The position numbers and the translations under genes are program-made. The notes under the pieces were generated by a model, which saw only the letters and a list, made by a program, of their open reading frames with translations, made no database searches and was not told where the DNA came from. DNA of 64,000 bases from a bacterium (lineage in GTDB: Archaea; Nanoarchaeota; Nanoarchaeia; Woesearchaeales; UBA10216), in assembly GCA_024206195.1 (NCBI GenBank), contig JAAGZO010000966.1:62001-126000 (forward strand). Direction: 5' to 3'. Positions 16,979 through 26,582 of this stretch are shown in pieces. Each line of letters opens with the position of its first letter. The stretch's first letter is position 1.

Positions 16979-17794
16979 ATGAATATAGGAAGCAGTGTGA
17001 AGATGCCGGTTATTTCTCCGGTATTTCTTAGTGCAAAAGGTGTTGTTACAAAAGTCAAGAGAGTGAATGTCATCTCTCGTGGTTTCTATGGCGGCGGTTC
17101 TGTTGTGCTCATGCCAAAAGCAGTAAAGGTTTTCCTTGCTGAACTTCAGGCAGCAATGGATTACATAGCAAATAGCGAATCATTACCGATCCGCTACGAG
17201 AGTGCTTCGATTACGGCTTTAAAGGCTGCAAAGAATAGCGCTGTTATGCAATTGCAGCGATTAGCGAGTCCGAGATCGGGAAATTGTATAGTTACTTTAT
17301 ATAATGCGGACAGTGATTCAAAGTTAACTGGAAGCGGGCCGCAAACACTGACAATAACCAACGTAGGCCGTTGGATTGAGGACATGTGTCTGGACTTCCC
17401 AATGCTTTTGCCAGTTTGGGATGTAGATGTTACCAATGTCCATACAAACAAGCCGATTTCCTATAATCCTTTCTATAGAGGAATGGTTCAGGTTGCGAGT
17501 GGGTTTGATATAGAACAAAGCTTGCTGGACGCTTATTCATGTAGTCTTGATAGGATGTCTGAAGATCTGAAAAAGCATGTTCTCCTCGATAGCGATTCAG
17601 AAGAACAGGAGAGCGGAGCTGGAGAAACTGTAGAAAAGGAGACTGTGCATCTTTCTGATACGGAAGGGGACAAGCTGAATGAACCGTTAGCGAGTTCTGG
17701 TGAACATGTCCCTGAAACTGAGGAAAGTGGGCCGTTAGATTCTGAGGTTGAGTCCCTTTTTGGGGATAAATCCATAGGGCAGGATTCTATATAG
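16979..17794 (+). CDS. Hypothetical protein with acidic C-terminal tail
   Basis: 271 residues; the start at 16979 follows AGTGGGGGTATCA. The N-terminal 200 residues look globular. The last 75 are very acidic and serine-rich (DSDSEEQESGAGE, ETEESGPLDSEVESLFGD), a disordered tail of the kind found on histone-mimic or assembly proteins. It starts 14 bases after the structured RNA candidate and is followed by a hairpin and the 1065-residue gene. Confidence 0.6.
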   Translation: MNIGSSVKMPVISPVFLSAKGVVTKVKRVNVISRGFYGGGSVVLMPKAVKVFLAELQAAMDYIANSESLPIRYESASITALKAAKNSAVMQLQRLASPRSGNCIVTLYNADSDSKLTGSGPQTLTITNVGRWIEDMCLDFPMLLPVWDVDVTNVHTNKPISYNPFYRGMVQVASGFDIEQSLLDAYSCSLDRMSEDLKKHVLLDSDSEEQESGAGETVEKETVHLSDTEGDKLNEPLASSGEHVPETEESGPLDSEVESLFGDKSIGQDSI

Positions 17795-17807
17795 TATTTT
17801 ACTATCG

Positions 17808-17839
17808 AGGTGATTGCTTGATTATTCAGGCAATCACCT
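17808..17839 (+). promoter_or_regulatory. Intergenic hairpin
   Basis: A perfect 10-bp stem, AGGTGATTGC / GCAATCACCT, with a 12-base loop lies between the 271- and 1065-residue genes. No U-run follows, so an RNA-processing or mRNA-stability element is more likely than a terminator. Confidence 0.5.
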
Positions 17840-17860
17840 GTCGTACTAAAGGGGTCAATT

Positions 17861-20800
17861 ATGGAGAAGATAGTACCGGTAGCAAATAGCATTACAGTTA
17901 GAAATTTTGATCTCTCAACTGGAAAGGAGAGGAGAAATAACTTAGAGGTACTTCACAATAATGTATTTAGTACGTATTTTGGGGATGTTTCTCTAATCAA
18001 AGGAAATTTTGGTCACAAGTGGGAAGAAAAGGGCGATAGTTGTCATAGTTTCTTTGCCGAGCCTGTTACGCTAACTGTTGACGGGGTAGTACGTCAATAT
18101 ATGCAATCAGGTTGGGGTTCTTTTATAAAGAGGAAGGAGATGTTCCTTCTTGATACATCACACTTACAGCTTGAAAAGAGGTTGTTCAACTTATTAGGAA
18201 AGGTGGAAAGTCTTTCTAGAGTTAAGCACCTTTGTCCTGATTCAACTAGCGGATTAGCCGGGGATTGGAATATTATCACAGCTCCTCCGGGGTCTGCTGT
18301 AGTTTGGTTAGATGGAAGTACTGAAAATGAGTTGAGTGACGGGGCTGGAGTTATAAGAGGAGGTATCCTCGATAATCTTGAGAACCTTCAGGTACAGAGT
18401 GGGGGATCGATAGATTATATAAGATATCACCGATTTAATCTTTCCGAGGCTAGTTATGTAAATCCAACTCAATTAGAAGTAGTCGATTTAACCTCTGAGT
18501 TGTTTAAGGAAATAAAACCTACTGTTGACAAAAGTTTGCGTAACTTGTTCCATGCCTCTAAAATGCGTAGTGATACAATGTTTCGAAAAGATGTGAAACG
18601 GAGGTTGGATAAGGGAGAAGAATTAAAAATAGAGGAGCTAGGGTACATATATAGTGATGTTGATTATCTCACTAAATACTGTTTTAGTATACTTGGAGAT
18701 GAGGAGATTCCAATTGGGCTTAGGGAGGATATTGTGCGGCATCCTGCATTTGCTCCCCGTTTAAACGGCAGTTATAAGAAGTTGGCGGAAACTGTAGCAA
18801 GTGGAGGAGGTCTTTTGTCTTCTATGGGGAAGTCAATGCCGCTACATTGTCGTTCAAGGCACAAACGAGAAGGTGGGAAAGGTGGTGCCTTTCTTCCTCC
18901 GTGTGATTCGCGAAGAGTTTATGCTGTGACGGCTGGGCAACCTATTGATAAGATATTAGCTTTTAGATACCCTAATTCAGATAGGTTATCTGTTCAGCCT
19001 GGAGATGCTTGGAGTTCATCTCCTGGAAATGGGGAACCGCTCTCTGAGTATCTGTCTCAAGCCGAAGAGCTTCAGTATAGATTCGGAGATAAAAACCTTA
19101 GCATTAATGCTAAGGGGATGTCCTTTCGCACGCCTGACAGGACTTGGAGATCTGGATTCTATATTGTAACTCCAGATGTAGGAGATAAGCCGGGTAGAGC
19201 GTTCTATTTTGGGCCGGAGCAGGCAAGGCATGTAGATCTTATGGTCTCTCATGTGGATTTTAAGATGTATCTCGAATCATACGATTTTGATAAGAATTCT
19301 ACCGGTCTTAACCATCTTAAAGTGGAAGACGGGATTTATATGATAACGGAGTGGTACAAACCTGGTACATCTTTTGCCATGTCTGACGGTTTCTTTTTGG
19401 AAGAGAATGAAAGTTATAGTCCGTTGCAAACTCCTGATAGTGAGAGTAATTTATTCGTCGAGGTTAGTCCTCGTGATGCCCCCTGTAGAATTTATTACGA
19501 TGAAGTGTATAACGCAAAGAGTCGTCTTTCTATGGACGATGATGGCGATACTTTTTACTTGTTAAATGGTTCAAAGGAAACTGCAAGTTTTGTTCCTTCC
19601 TATCCTGTATTGTACGATTCGTATGAATCGTTGGTTAATACTGTAGATACAGGTGTTTCTAAGATAGAAAAGAGCGTAACCAAGTTTCCTGAAAGTATAT
19701 TTTCAGCTACTACTCCATATGACTTTTTGGAACCTATATCTCGCTTTTCTTACAAACTAGCAGTAGCGTCTTCGAAAAATGCAATGGGAATTGCTACTAA
19801 TCGACGGCGATTGTTTTACGCTTTATCTTCTATTACGAGAGATCTTGTTTGTAAGTCGAGGTTTGGTAAGTCTGCTGTTGATGTTATTCATAGAACATCG
19901 GAAACGGAAGAGGAGAGACTTCGTGGTTTGAAGTTTGGGTCTAATATGTTTTCTATGGATGATGTTCTGCAAAGAGCTGTAGATGTCATAAAGACTTTTG
20001 TTAATATGCTTCGGGCTCTTGGTTGGACAGCTGAAGTAGTGGCTCGACTAAAGAGTAGTGGCTATACTGACGGAATTGGTATTATAAAAGCTGGTTATAT
20101 AGGTATGTCACGAGATAATCGGTGGTTCAGTCAGGTTAATCCGAAGTATACGGATTTATGTTCTCCTGGTCTTGACGGATTTGTTCCGAAACTCCTTGAA
20201 TATACTCTTGAGTGTGACGAAAATGGAGACTTTGTTAGGATACCGGAAGCTATTGGTATTTCTACACTACCTCTTGAACACTTTCTGAGGTACTGTCCGC
20301 AATTGATACCTCGTCCTTGCTTAGCTTTGTCACGAAGAATAAGTACTATATTTGCAGAGAAACTTCTTGAAGTCTCGTCTACTTCTCCTACAGAAGATGA
20401 TTCGGACGAGAGGCAGAGATCTCGTAGTAGTCTTGAAAAGGCTGTTATAGAAATGAATTCTGTAATAAGTAGTCTTATTTCCGAGAGAAATTATCGTAAA
20501 CCTAAGGATAGTACTGATATCTCACGTTATGATGTGGCTCGAGCCATGTTATTTGATATATCAAAGAACGGAAGAGAGGGCAGAACTACTGGTGCTCAAG
20601 TGTTTATGCTATTTGGAGAGGAAGTTCGTCAGTTGTTTCGAGAGATAGTAGAAGCGGACGGAAGGGCTGTGCACAGAGATCGGGTTTCCGATATAAAGTC
20701 TTCTTGTGACGCTGTTACTTCGAACGTTCTCCTTTCTGTTAAACATGTTTGGGAAGGTAGTGGTTATCCTAGCAATCTCAGTCTTGCGCTCTCTGGTAAA

Positions 20801-21058
20801 ACTATAGTATGTGATGTGGAGGAGACTATATCAAGAAACCTGTCTACTGGTCAGCCAACTGTTAAATTTGCTGTTGTTCCGGTTGGCAGGCGGAACTTGC
20901 CTGGTATGCGTGATATACCTAAGGTAGAGCTTCCGTTAGGTTGTGTTGGTACTTTGAAGGATTCAGTACAGCCAGGAAGATTTAAAGTAATGTTTGATTT
21001 TTCCACTTCCCGTAATGGAAAAGGTGGTACAATGCATATGTTATTGAGGAGAATTTAA
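17861..21058 (+). CDS. Large hypothetical protein (1065 residues)
   Basis: The longest gene in the window; I do not recognise it. No signal peptide or membrane helix is visible. A basic, glycine-rich stretch (RSRHKREGGKGGAFLPP near residue 330) and a charged region at about 845-870 (SPTEDDSDERQRSRSS) look like flexible linkers between domains. The C-terminal 100 residues are strand-rich (VKFAVVPVGRRNLPGM). The next gene starts on its stop codon (TAATG), so the two are co-translated. A virion-associated or other complex-forming role is possible but unsupported. Confidence 0.65.
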   Translation: MEKIVPVANSITVRNFDLSTGKERRNNLEVLHNNVFSTYFGDVSLIKGNFGHKWEEKGDSCHSFFAEPVTLTVDGVVRQYMQSGWGSFIKRKEMFLLDTSHLQLEKRLFNLLGKVESLSRVKHLCPDSTSGLAGDWNIITAPPGSAVVWLDGSTENELSDGAGVIRGGILDNLENLQVQSGGSIDYIRYHRFNLSEASYVNPTQLEVVDLTSELFKEIKPTVDKSLRNLFHASKMRSDTMFRKDVKRRLDKGEELKIEELGYIYSDVDYLTKYCFSILGDEEIPIGLREDIVRHPAFAPRLNGSYKKLAETVASGGGLLSSMGKSMPLHCRSRHKREGGKGGAFLPPCDSRRVYAVTAGQPIDKILAFRYPNSDRLSVQPGDAWSSSPGNGEPLSEYLSQAEELQYRFGDKNLSINAKGMSFRTPDRTWRSGFYIVTPDVGDKPGRAFYFGPEQARHVDLMVSHVDFKMYLESYDFDKNSTGLNHLKVEDGIYMITEWYKPGTSFAMSDGFFLEENESYSPLQTPDSESNLFVEVSPRDAPCRIYYDEVYNAKSRLSMDDDGDTFYLLNGSKETASFVPSYPVLYDSYESLVNTVDTGVSKIEKSVTKFPESIFSATTPYDFLEPISRFSYKLAVASSKNAMGIATNRRRLFYALSSITRDLVCKSRFGKSAVDVIHRTSETEEERLRGLKFGSNMFSMDDVLQRAVDVIKTFVNMLRALGWTAEVVARLKSSGYTDGIGIIKAGYIGMSRDNRWFSQVNPKYTDLCSPGLDGFVPKLLEYTLECDENGDFVRIPEAIGISTLPLEHFLRYCPQLIPRPCLALSRRISTIFAEKLLEVSSTSPTEDDSDERQRSRSSLEKAVIEMNSVISSLISERNYRKPKDSTDISRYDVARAMLFDISKNGREGRTTGAQVFMLFGEEVRQLFREIVEADGRAVHRDRVSDIKSSCDAVTSNVLLSVKHVWEGSGYPSNLSLALSGKTIVCDVEETISRNLSTGQPTVKFAVVPVGRRNLPGMRDIPKVELPLGCVGTLKDSVQPGRFKVMFDFSTSRNGKGGTMHMLLRRI

Positions 21059-21561
21059 TGAGAAACATAGAAGCTTGTGTTAGTGGAGTAGAAAGCTCTG
21101 GTTACTTTACATGGGGTTGGAAAACCATTGGAAACTCAAGTATTTCTCGTTACGGTAGATTGGAAGGTAGCGGGCAGTATCGAATAGTCCTTTATGGATT
21201 AAAGGAACTGCTTGAGTTTCTTGTTTCTGCTCATAAAAAATCTAAGAATACTGATATAGTGTCAGTTACTGTTTATCTAAAAGATAGTATAGTTATTGAC
21301 TGGGTTTCAGGTGAGCTGTTTGAGGAAGGTGCGGTAAGATTCTTGTGTGATGGGATACATGATCTCTTAAGCTATAGCGGTTTGTCCGTTAGCTTTTCGG
21401 AATCTAACCGAGTGGAGGTATCTGATTTGAGATCTTGCTGTAAGGCAGATGCGAAAAGCTACCGCGAACGTAGAATTCATAAGATAAAACTTGAGCATAA
21501 GCCTGATGGAAAACTACATGTTATTGGAGGTACTGATAGTATAGATAGTCCTTATCTTTAG
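21058..21561 (+). CDS. Hypothetical protein, possibly a degenerate RNase H-like fold
   Basis: 167 residues; the ATG overlaps the stop of the 1065-residue gene. The order GSGQYRIVLYGLKELLEFL then VSVTVYLKDSIVIDWVSGEL resembles the strand-helix-strand of RNase HI (the helix with the catalytic Glu, then the DS strand), but the full acidic triad is not evident. I suggest only a loose structural resemblance. Confidence 0.55.
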   Translation: MRNIEACVSGVESSGYFTWGWKTIGNSSISRYGRLEGSGQYRIVLYGLKELLEFLVSAHKKSKNTDIVSVTVYLKDSIVIDWVSGELFEEGAVRFLCDGIHDLLSYSGLSVSFSESNRVEVSDLRSCCKADAKSYRERRIHKIKLEHKPDGKLHVIGGTDSIDSPYL

Positions 21562-21570
21562 GGGGTAAGA

Positions 21571-21759
21571 ATGTGCGGAACTACGAGGCTAGCTAAACCA
21601 AGGCAGGAAGTTGTGCATTTTCCTACTGAAGGTTTAGTGGTTGTTTTACCTAGTTTTTCTGTTCCAGATTTGGAGCGGGTTATACAGATTGGTTTATCCA
21701 GCCTGAAACAGGATTCTATCGACGAACCGGTTTCTACAGGTGATGTTGATAATCACTAA
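21571..21759 (+). CDS. Small hypothetical protein
   Basis: 62 residues, start after TAGGGGGTAAG. No recognised family. It is followed directly by a strong terminator, so it ends the transcription unit that contains the 1065-residue gene. Confidence 0.45.
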   Translation: MCGTTRLAKPRQEVVHFPTEGLVVVLPSFSVPDLERVIQIGLSSLKQDSIDEPVSTGDVDNH

Positions 21760-21767
21760 CTCTCAGG

Positions 21768-21806
21768 AGAGTGTATGCTTTATAGCATATACTCTTCTTT
21801 TTTTTA
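21768..21806 (+). terminator. Strong Rho-independent terminator abutting the RRM gene
   Basis: A 12-bp stem (AGAGTGTATGCT / AGCATATACTCT, one G-U) with a 4-base loop is followed by a T-rich tract. The RRM gene begins about 10 bases downstream with no Shine-Dalgarno sequence. The element therefore either ends upstream transcription or acts as an attenuator-like leader for the RNA-binding protein. Confidence 0.75.
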
Positions 21807-21815
21807 TTTGTGGCT

Positions 21816-22109
21816 ATGTATAAAGAAAATGAGTTTGTTCCTATTTATATAGGAAATATACCGTATAGTATTGTAGAGGACGAATTACTTGATTTTTTCA
21901 AAGATGTAAGTCCTATATTAGCTGTTAATATACTTGTTAGGAAAGGTAGTCCTGACAAAATGGCTGGATATGGATTTATAGAAGTACCTGCAGCTACAGT
22001 TGAAAAGGTTCTTTCCAAAAATGGGTGTGCTCTTGATGGAAGGAAACTGAGTGTTTCTATTTCTGCTAATTGGAAAGGGCAAAAGGGGGATATAAAATGG
22101 CATCAATAA
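21816..22109 (+). CDS. RRM-domain RNA-binding protein
   Basis: 97 residues that form a single RNA recognition motif: RNP2 is IYIGNIPY near residue 9 and RNP1 is KMAGYGFIEV near residue 48, with the expected helix VEDELLDFFKDV between. LDGRKLSVSIS gives the final strand and the tail is basic. Single-RRM proteins bind single-stranded RNA and are common in cyanobacteria and some phyla. GTG at 21810 is an alternative start. There is no Shine-Dalgarno sequence: a U-rich leader precedes the start. The end overlaps the next gene. Confidence 0.85.
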   Translation: MYKENEFVPIYIGNIPYSIVEDELLDFFKDVSPILAVNILVRKGSPDKMAGYGFIEVPAATVEKVLSKNGCALDGRKLSVSISANWKGQKGDIKWHQ

Positions 22110-23239
22110 AGAAGGCGTCTGATATGTTAGTTAAGTTTCCAATTAGGACAATACCAAAAGCTTGCGGAGTTCATACAGGTGTTCCGGTAGCTCATCCGAG
22201 TAACTTTCTTAGTTTCAGGAATTTAATTTTAGGAATTAGCGGGAAGTCTGATTCCTATTGTTATGGTATTGGTACCGGAGCTTACTATAAGCTTCCAATC
22301 TCAAGAAAAATGTCTTCTATTATTAAGGATAACACTGGGGAAGAAGTAGATCACCTGATGGTAGAAATACTTTCAGTAGATCAGGAGCAGTCTCAAGTGA
22401 GCAGTGGAGAGGTAATTATAGAGTTTATTCCAGTAGATGATAGAGGAGCTTCGGGTGGAAAAAATTTCGAGGCCGCTAAGTGCCTTCGGTTTGCTGGAGA
22501 TTTTGGGGTTGACGAAGTACGGTGGACAAAAAAACTTCCTTTGTGGGGACTAAGGTACTCGGTAGAAGCAACTGATCGGGATGTTATAGGTTTTTGGAAT
22601 GCTTACGAATCGGAAAATTGTGGGAAGCCGGTATATTTAATCTTTAGTCCAATGCGTCAAGCTTTGAGGATGGCAGAGTCCCAGGGAGATTTGCCAAGGC
22701 CTGTTAAAGATTGGTGCCGTGACGACTTTATAAAATATCTGCCTCGATACTTCAGATTATCTGGAGCCTCTCAGGCTTCAACTCAGACAGGGGCATACGA
22801 TTTGTTTAACAGTGGTCGTAGTGCTTCTTGGGGAGCGGTAATGTATAATACCTCTACTGGTAGGTTGTCTGTAAGAAGGGATGATATGGTATTTGACTTT
22901 ATAACTGTACCTGGATCGGCTAATGACTCCTGTTTTATTGACAGTTGTAGCGTGAGTATATATTCTGGTAGGAAGAATATTTATGTTGGTTTGGAGTTGC
23001 ATTGGTTTTATACTAATACTTGGATGGCTAGCCTAGTTTTTGTAACGGGATCAGAGAGGAGGGTTGTAGGTTCACACTCTCTTAATAAATTTATTAGTTA
23101 TTGCAATAACAGCCGAAAGTTGACCGGGAATTTATCTGGGTGGCTTGTTTCCAAGTACGTTGAGTTTTATAGCAACTTAAATGGCTTGTTACTGTTAGGA
23201 CTTGATGAATCTGTTAGAGCAATATACGAGACACTTTAG
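22097..23239 (+). CDS. Hypothetical protein
   Basis: 380 residues; the start at 22097 lies inside the end of the RRM gene, preceded by AAGGGGGATATAAA. No recognised family; mixed alpha/beta, no membrane segment. Adjacency to the RRM protein and RNase E/G suggests RNA-related work but nothing in the sequence proves it. Confidence 0.6.
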   Translation: MASIKKASDMLVKFPIRTIPKACGVHTGVPVAHPSNFLSFRNLILGISGKSDSYCYGIGTGAYYKLPISRKMSSIIKDNTGEEVDHLMVEILSVDQEQSQVSSGEVIIEFIPVDDRGASGGKNFEAAKCLRFAGDFGVDEVRWTKKLPLWGLRYSVEATDRDVIGFWNAYESENCGKPVYLIFSPMRQALRMAESQGDLPRPVKDWCRDDFIKYLPRYFRLSGASQASTQTGAYDLFNSGRSASWGAVMYNTSTGRLSVRRDDMVFDFITVPGSANDSCFIDSCSVSIYSGRKNIYVGLELHWFYTNTWMASLVFVTGSERRVVGSHSLNKFISYCNNSRKLTGNLSGWLVSKYVEFYSNLNGLLLLGLDESVRAIYETL

Positions 23240-23288
23240 TTATTTATCAATACAAGACGACTTAAAAGTCGTCCAAGGAGAAAAAATT

Positions 23289-24677
23289 ATGATTGTTTTA
23301 GTTAGATCAGGGGTAGAAGATAAACCAGTATCTTATGCTCTTGTTGAGGAGGGTAGATGTGTATCATTTACTCCAATGTCTAACGCTCTCCCACCCCACG
23401 TAGGGGATATACATATAGGGAGAGTTATACGCCGCATGTCTAAGGCATGGTTTGTAGATCTTGGAGAGAAGTTTGGGATGGATGGTTATCTACCCGAAAC
23501 TGAGGTTGTAGGGTCTATTGTAAGAGGGGACAAAATAATTTATCAGATTGTAAAGGCCGCTATGTCAGATAAATCTCCAAGAGTTACGATGAGGGTGAGT
23601 CTTGCTGGTCGTCTGCTTGTTTATATGCCATTCCAATCTGGGTCGAAAGTGAGAGTTTCCAAGGACATTACTTGTCCTGATGAGCGTAATAGATTACGAA
23701 GTGTTGTAAGTAGTTTGTCTGATGGAGAGTCTTTTATTGCTAGAACAGAAAGTGAAGGGTCAAGTCAAGAAGAAATTGGCTGTGATGTATCTCTTCTAAC
23801 TGGTTTGTGGGGCAAGATAGAGGAGAAATCTCTTAATACTGATGGGTCAGTGTTGTATGAAGAGCTGTCTCCTCTAGAAGCTGCCATAAGGGATACACCG
23901 GGTATAACTGGTGTGTATTGTGACTCTCCACGTCTTCATAGAAAATTAAGAGATTTTGCTGCGTCTTTTTCTAGTACCATTGAAGTTTATTATATTTCTC
24001 CTGTTAACTCTATATATGAAAAGTACAAGATTGCTGATGATATAAAGGAAGCTTTGTCAAGGAAAGTTAATTTCTGGGACGGATCCTATATTTATATAGA
24101 GGAGACGGAGGCTATGACGGTAATAGATGTAAATAGTGGTAGCTACAATGGCCGGGGTTCAAAAGATGACTGTGCTTATGCGGTTAATAAGGCAGCAGTT
24201 GAAACCATAGCTAGACAGATAAAGTTAAGAGGAATTGGTGGGATTGTTGCTATAGACTTCATAGATATGTCTCAGTTGTCGTACTGGGAAGACATCGTAA
24301 GTTATTTAAGTTCGAAGTTTCATAGAAAATATAGAGCGAGAGTTTCACTGTCTAAGGAAGTTGGCGTAGTATTTATTACTCTGAGAAAGAGTGTTGGAAG
24401 CATCTCGAGTTCTCTGACTGATGTTTGTAATTGCTGTGGGGGGACTGGAAGAGTGCCTTCAATAGATTATGTCTGCTCACGTATGTACGATGAGCTTAAG
24501 CTGTTCATTTCGGAGCTTGGTCATAACAGAAGGCTGACGATTAAGGCCTCAAACACTGTTATAATGAGGGCTATAAAAATGATTAGAAAGATTGAGAATA
24601 AGCTTAGAGTAAAGATATATATACAAGTTGATGAAGAGGTTAGTGAGGGGAACTCAAGAGAATTTACTATATTTTAG
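23289..24677 (+). CDS. RNase E/G family endoribonuclease
   Basis: 462 residues, about the length of RNase G. The start at 23289 follows CCAAGGAG. An S1-like domain is at the N-terminus (DIHIGRVIRRMSKAWFVDLG, then DGYLPETEV). The DNase I-like catalytic core has MTVIDVNSGSYNGRG, holding the first catalytic aspartate, and GIVAIDFIDM, holding the second. The zinc-link is CNCCGGTGR. It should cleave single-stranded 5'-monophosphate RNA. There is no C-terminal scaffold region of the RNase E kind. An element-encoded copy could remodel host mRNA or process the structured RNAs in this window. Confidence 0.9.
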   Translation: MIVLVRSGVEDKPVSYALVEEGRCVSFTPMSNALPPHVGDIHIGRVIRRMSKAWFVDLGEKFGMDGYLPETEVVGSIVRGDKIIYQIVKAAMSDKSPRVTMRVSLAGRLLVYMPFQSGSKVRVSKDITCPDERNRLRSVVSSLSDGESFIARTESEGSSQEEIGCDVSLLTGLWGKIEEKSLNTDGSVLYEELSPLEAAIRDTPGITGVYCDSPRLHRKLRDFAASFSSTIEVYYISPVNSIYEKYKIADDIKEALSRKVNFWDGSYIYIEETEAMTVIDVNSGSYNGRGSKDDCAYAVNKAAVETIARQIKLRGIGGIVAIDFIDMSQLSYWEDIVSYLSSKFHRKYRARVSLSKEVGVVFITLRKSVGSISSSLTDVCNCCGGTGRVPSIDYVCSRMYDELKLFISELGHNRRLTIKASNTVIMRAIKMIRKIENKLRVKIYIQVDEEVSEGNSREFTIF

Positions 24678-24769
24678 TGGATGCGAATAGGTAGAGAAGC
24701 ATAACATACTTTAAAAAGATTATCTGTTGCGTTACTTTGGTTTTAGTGTGTTATGCTATCTGTTAATTA

Positions 24770-25054
24770 ATGGATAATAGTACTAATTTTTTTATTTCTA
24801 TAGCTGATTTTATCTTATTAAAAAGTAGATGTTCTTACGGACAACAAAACTTTCTTAGATATTGGCTACTTTACATACTTACTATTACTTCGTTTTTTAC
24901 GTTTATAGTAGGTTGTGCACTTTTGTTTGTCTCTTTTAGTCACGGCTATCCTGGAAGTCATAATGTGTTAGCGTATTCATTTTATCTTTTGATATTTTCA
25001 CTCTGCTGTTTTTTGGTTTGTACTGAATTTGATCTTACTCTATATTTGAGGTAA
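24770..25054 (+). CDS. Small membrane protein
   Basis: 94 residues with two hydrophobic helices (LLYILTITSFFTFIVGCALL, and YSFYLLIFSLCCFLVC). No Shine-Dalgarno sequence. The upstream gap contains a 9-bp stem (AGCATAACA / TGTTATGCT, about 24698-24760). Function unknown. Confidence 0.45.
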   Translation: MDNSTNFFISIADFILLKSRCSYGQQNFLRYWLLYILTITSFFTFIVGCALLFVSFSHGYPGSHNVLAYSFYLLIFSLCCFLVCTEFDLTLYLR

Positions 25055-25103
25055 AAAACTAGATGGATTAAATTAACTAAATAACATAAAGGGGGAAAAT
25101 ATT

Positions 25104-25538
25104 TTGACATTAGAAGACACAACGGGAACTCTTATTTTAGATATTCTAAGAAACTATTCAGTTGAGCTATTACTACCGAAAGATTTATCGTTGATTATCG
25201 ATTCTGAAGAGGATGGATCTTGTTGTTTTACTCAATCTACTAAGTATGTTGGTAAGGATACTAATAGTTATCCACTGATTACAATACCAACTACTCAACA
25301 TACTTTCTACTGCTTTTTCAGAAAGTTTGATGCTTTATCTTTTTGTATGGGAGTTGTAGTAGATTCTCAGAAGAAAGAACTTGAAGACTTTAGAGAATTT
25401 TCTGTTGTGATTAAGAGAATGTATAGTAAGTTGATAGTCGACGGTAGACGCTTCTATCGGCCTGGTGATAATAGTATTATTATGAATGACCCCATCATAG
25501 TTTCTATAATAAATGAGGGTGGAGGTAGTGATGTTTAA
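25104..25538 (+). CDS. Hypothetical protein
   Basis: 144 residues from a TTG preceded by AAAGGGGGAAAA. No recognised family. The end overlaps the start of the next gene by eight bases, so the pair is probably co-translated. Confidence 0.5.
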   Translation: MTLEDTTGTLILDILRNYSVELLLPKDLSLIIDSEEDGSCCFTQSTKYVGKDTNSYPLITIPTTQHTFYCFFRKFDALSFCMGVVVDSQKKELEDFREFSVVIKRMYSKLIVDGRRFYRPGDNSIIMNDPIIVSIINEGGGSDV

Positions 25539-26205
25539 TCTTCCGGTGAAACTGGAAAACAATGATTGGGTTATTCCGGTTTCTTGTTTCAGATCTGCTT
25601 TAAGTTTAAGTAGGTTTTTAAGTGGTTCTTCAAAAGATATTATTCCTGCTTCAGGTAATATAAATCTGGAGCTTGGAAATGTACCGATTTCGGCTAGATT
25701 CCTACAAAAAGTTGTTAGTGCAGGGTATGGTTTGCTACCAGCTAACTGTTCCAAATATAAGTCAGGAACGGCTAAACCAAATATTAGTATCCACTCAAAT
25801 TTTGTACTTGCTGAGGAATGTTCATCAGCTATTGTACTTGAGTCTGTTTTTAATGGATCTACTGTATATAAGGTTGCTATCAGAGCAGGTTCTTTGTATC
25901 TGTTTAAACGAAAAGACTACTTGGAAATAGATACTATTTTGGAGGAGGAGTTTACCTGTTTAGATTGGTTTTCGTCGCCGTGCTCATTTCATATTGACTC
26001 TAAATATTCTTTTGATCATATATTAAACGAGCATTTATTAGAGAATGACTTTGGCAGAGAATGTATATTAGATAAAATAATATGTACCTCTACCGTCGAG
26101 ATTAAAGTAGGATCTATCAGTACAGAGTTTTCAGTACCTTACATGTTTGTAATGTTTGGAAGAAGTAGGAATGCGGAGCCTGATATAGTTGGTTATTGTG
26201 GATAG
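25531..26205 (+). CDS. Hypothetical protein
   Basis: 224 residues; the ATG at 25531 has GGAGG six bases upstream and is preferred over the ATG at 25513. No recognised motifs. T-rich sequence without a clear hairpin follows the stop. Confidence 0.5.
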   Translation: MFNLPVKLENNDWVIPVSCFRSALSLSRFLSGSSKDIIPASGNINLELGNVPISARFLQKVVSAGYGLLPANCSKYKSGTAKPNISIHSNFVLAEECSSAIVLESVFNGSTVYKVAIRAGSLYLFKRKDYLEIDTILEEEFTCLDWFSSPCSFHIDSKYSFDHILNEHLLENDFGRECILDKIICTSTVEIKVGSISTEFSVPYMFVMFGRSRNAEPDIVGYCG

Positions 26206-26312
26206 TTTCAGTCTTTTTTTTATTCTTATTAATTTGTTTGTCTGCTTTATTATCTTGCTATCTATGTTGTTTGACGACTTTGTTACCATGCATAGGTTAA
26301 CAGATTACTATT

Positions 26313-26537
26313 ATGTCCAAAACTATTGTAGGTAATTGCATACGGTGTAAATCGCATGCTTTTCAGGACCGTATTTATGGCCCTGGTAGGCGCGTGTTTA
26401 ACTGTCCGGGTTCAAAGGACAGTCAGGACGGGCCGCGTTGTACAGTGTGTGGAAGTCGGAATGATGATCTGAAACCACGCAAGAGTAGCGAAAAACTGTC
26501 TAAGAATGCTGTAAAGAAGGGCTCGAAAGCCGGTTAA
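26313..26537 (+). CDS. Small zinc-binding protein
   Basis: 74 residues with CIRCK near residue 9, FNCPG near 30 and CTVCGSR near 43, then a lysine-rich tail (AVKKGSKAG). The four or five cysteines are compatible with a zinc ribbon. It heads the TerB-TerD-ubiquitin-like cluster. A RING-like or adaptor role is conceivable, but the spacing is not a classical RING. Confidence 0.5.
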   Translation: MSKTIVGNCIRCKSHAFQDRIYGPGRRVFNCPGSKDSQDGPRCTVCGSRNDDLKPRKSSEKLSKNAVKKGSKAG

Positions 26538-26582
26538 TCGTTACTATTACTAACTATCTTAAAAAGATAAGGACAAGAAGTT

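Noticed and set aside
26313..26537. RING-type E3 ligase
   Set aside because: The Cys spacing supports at most one zinc ribbon, not the eight ligands of a RING.
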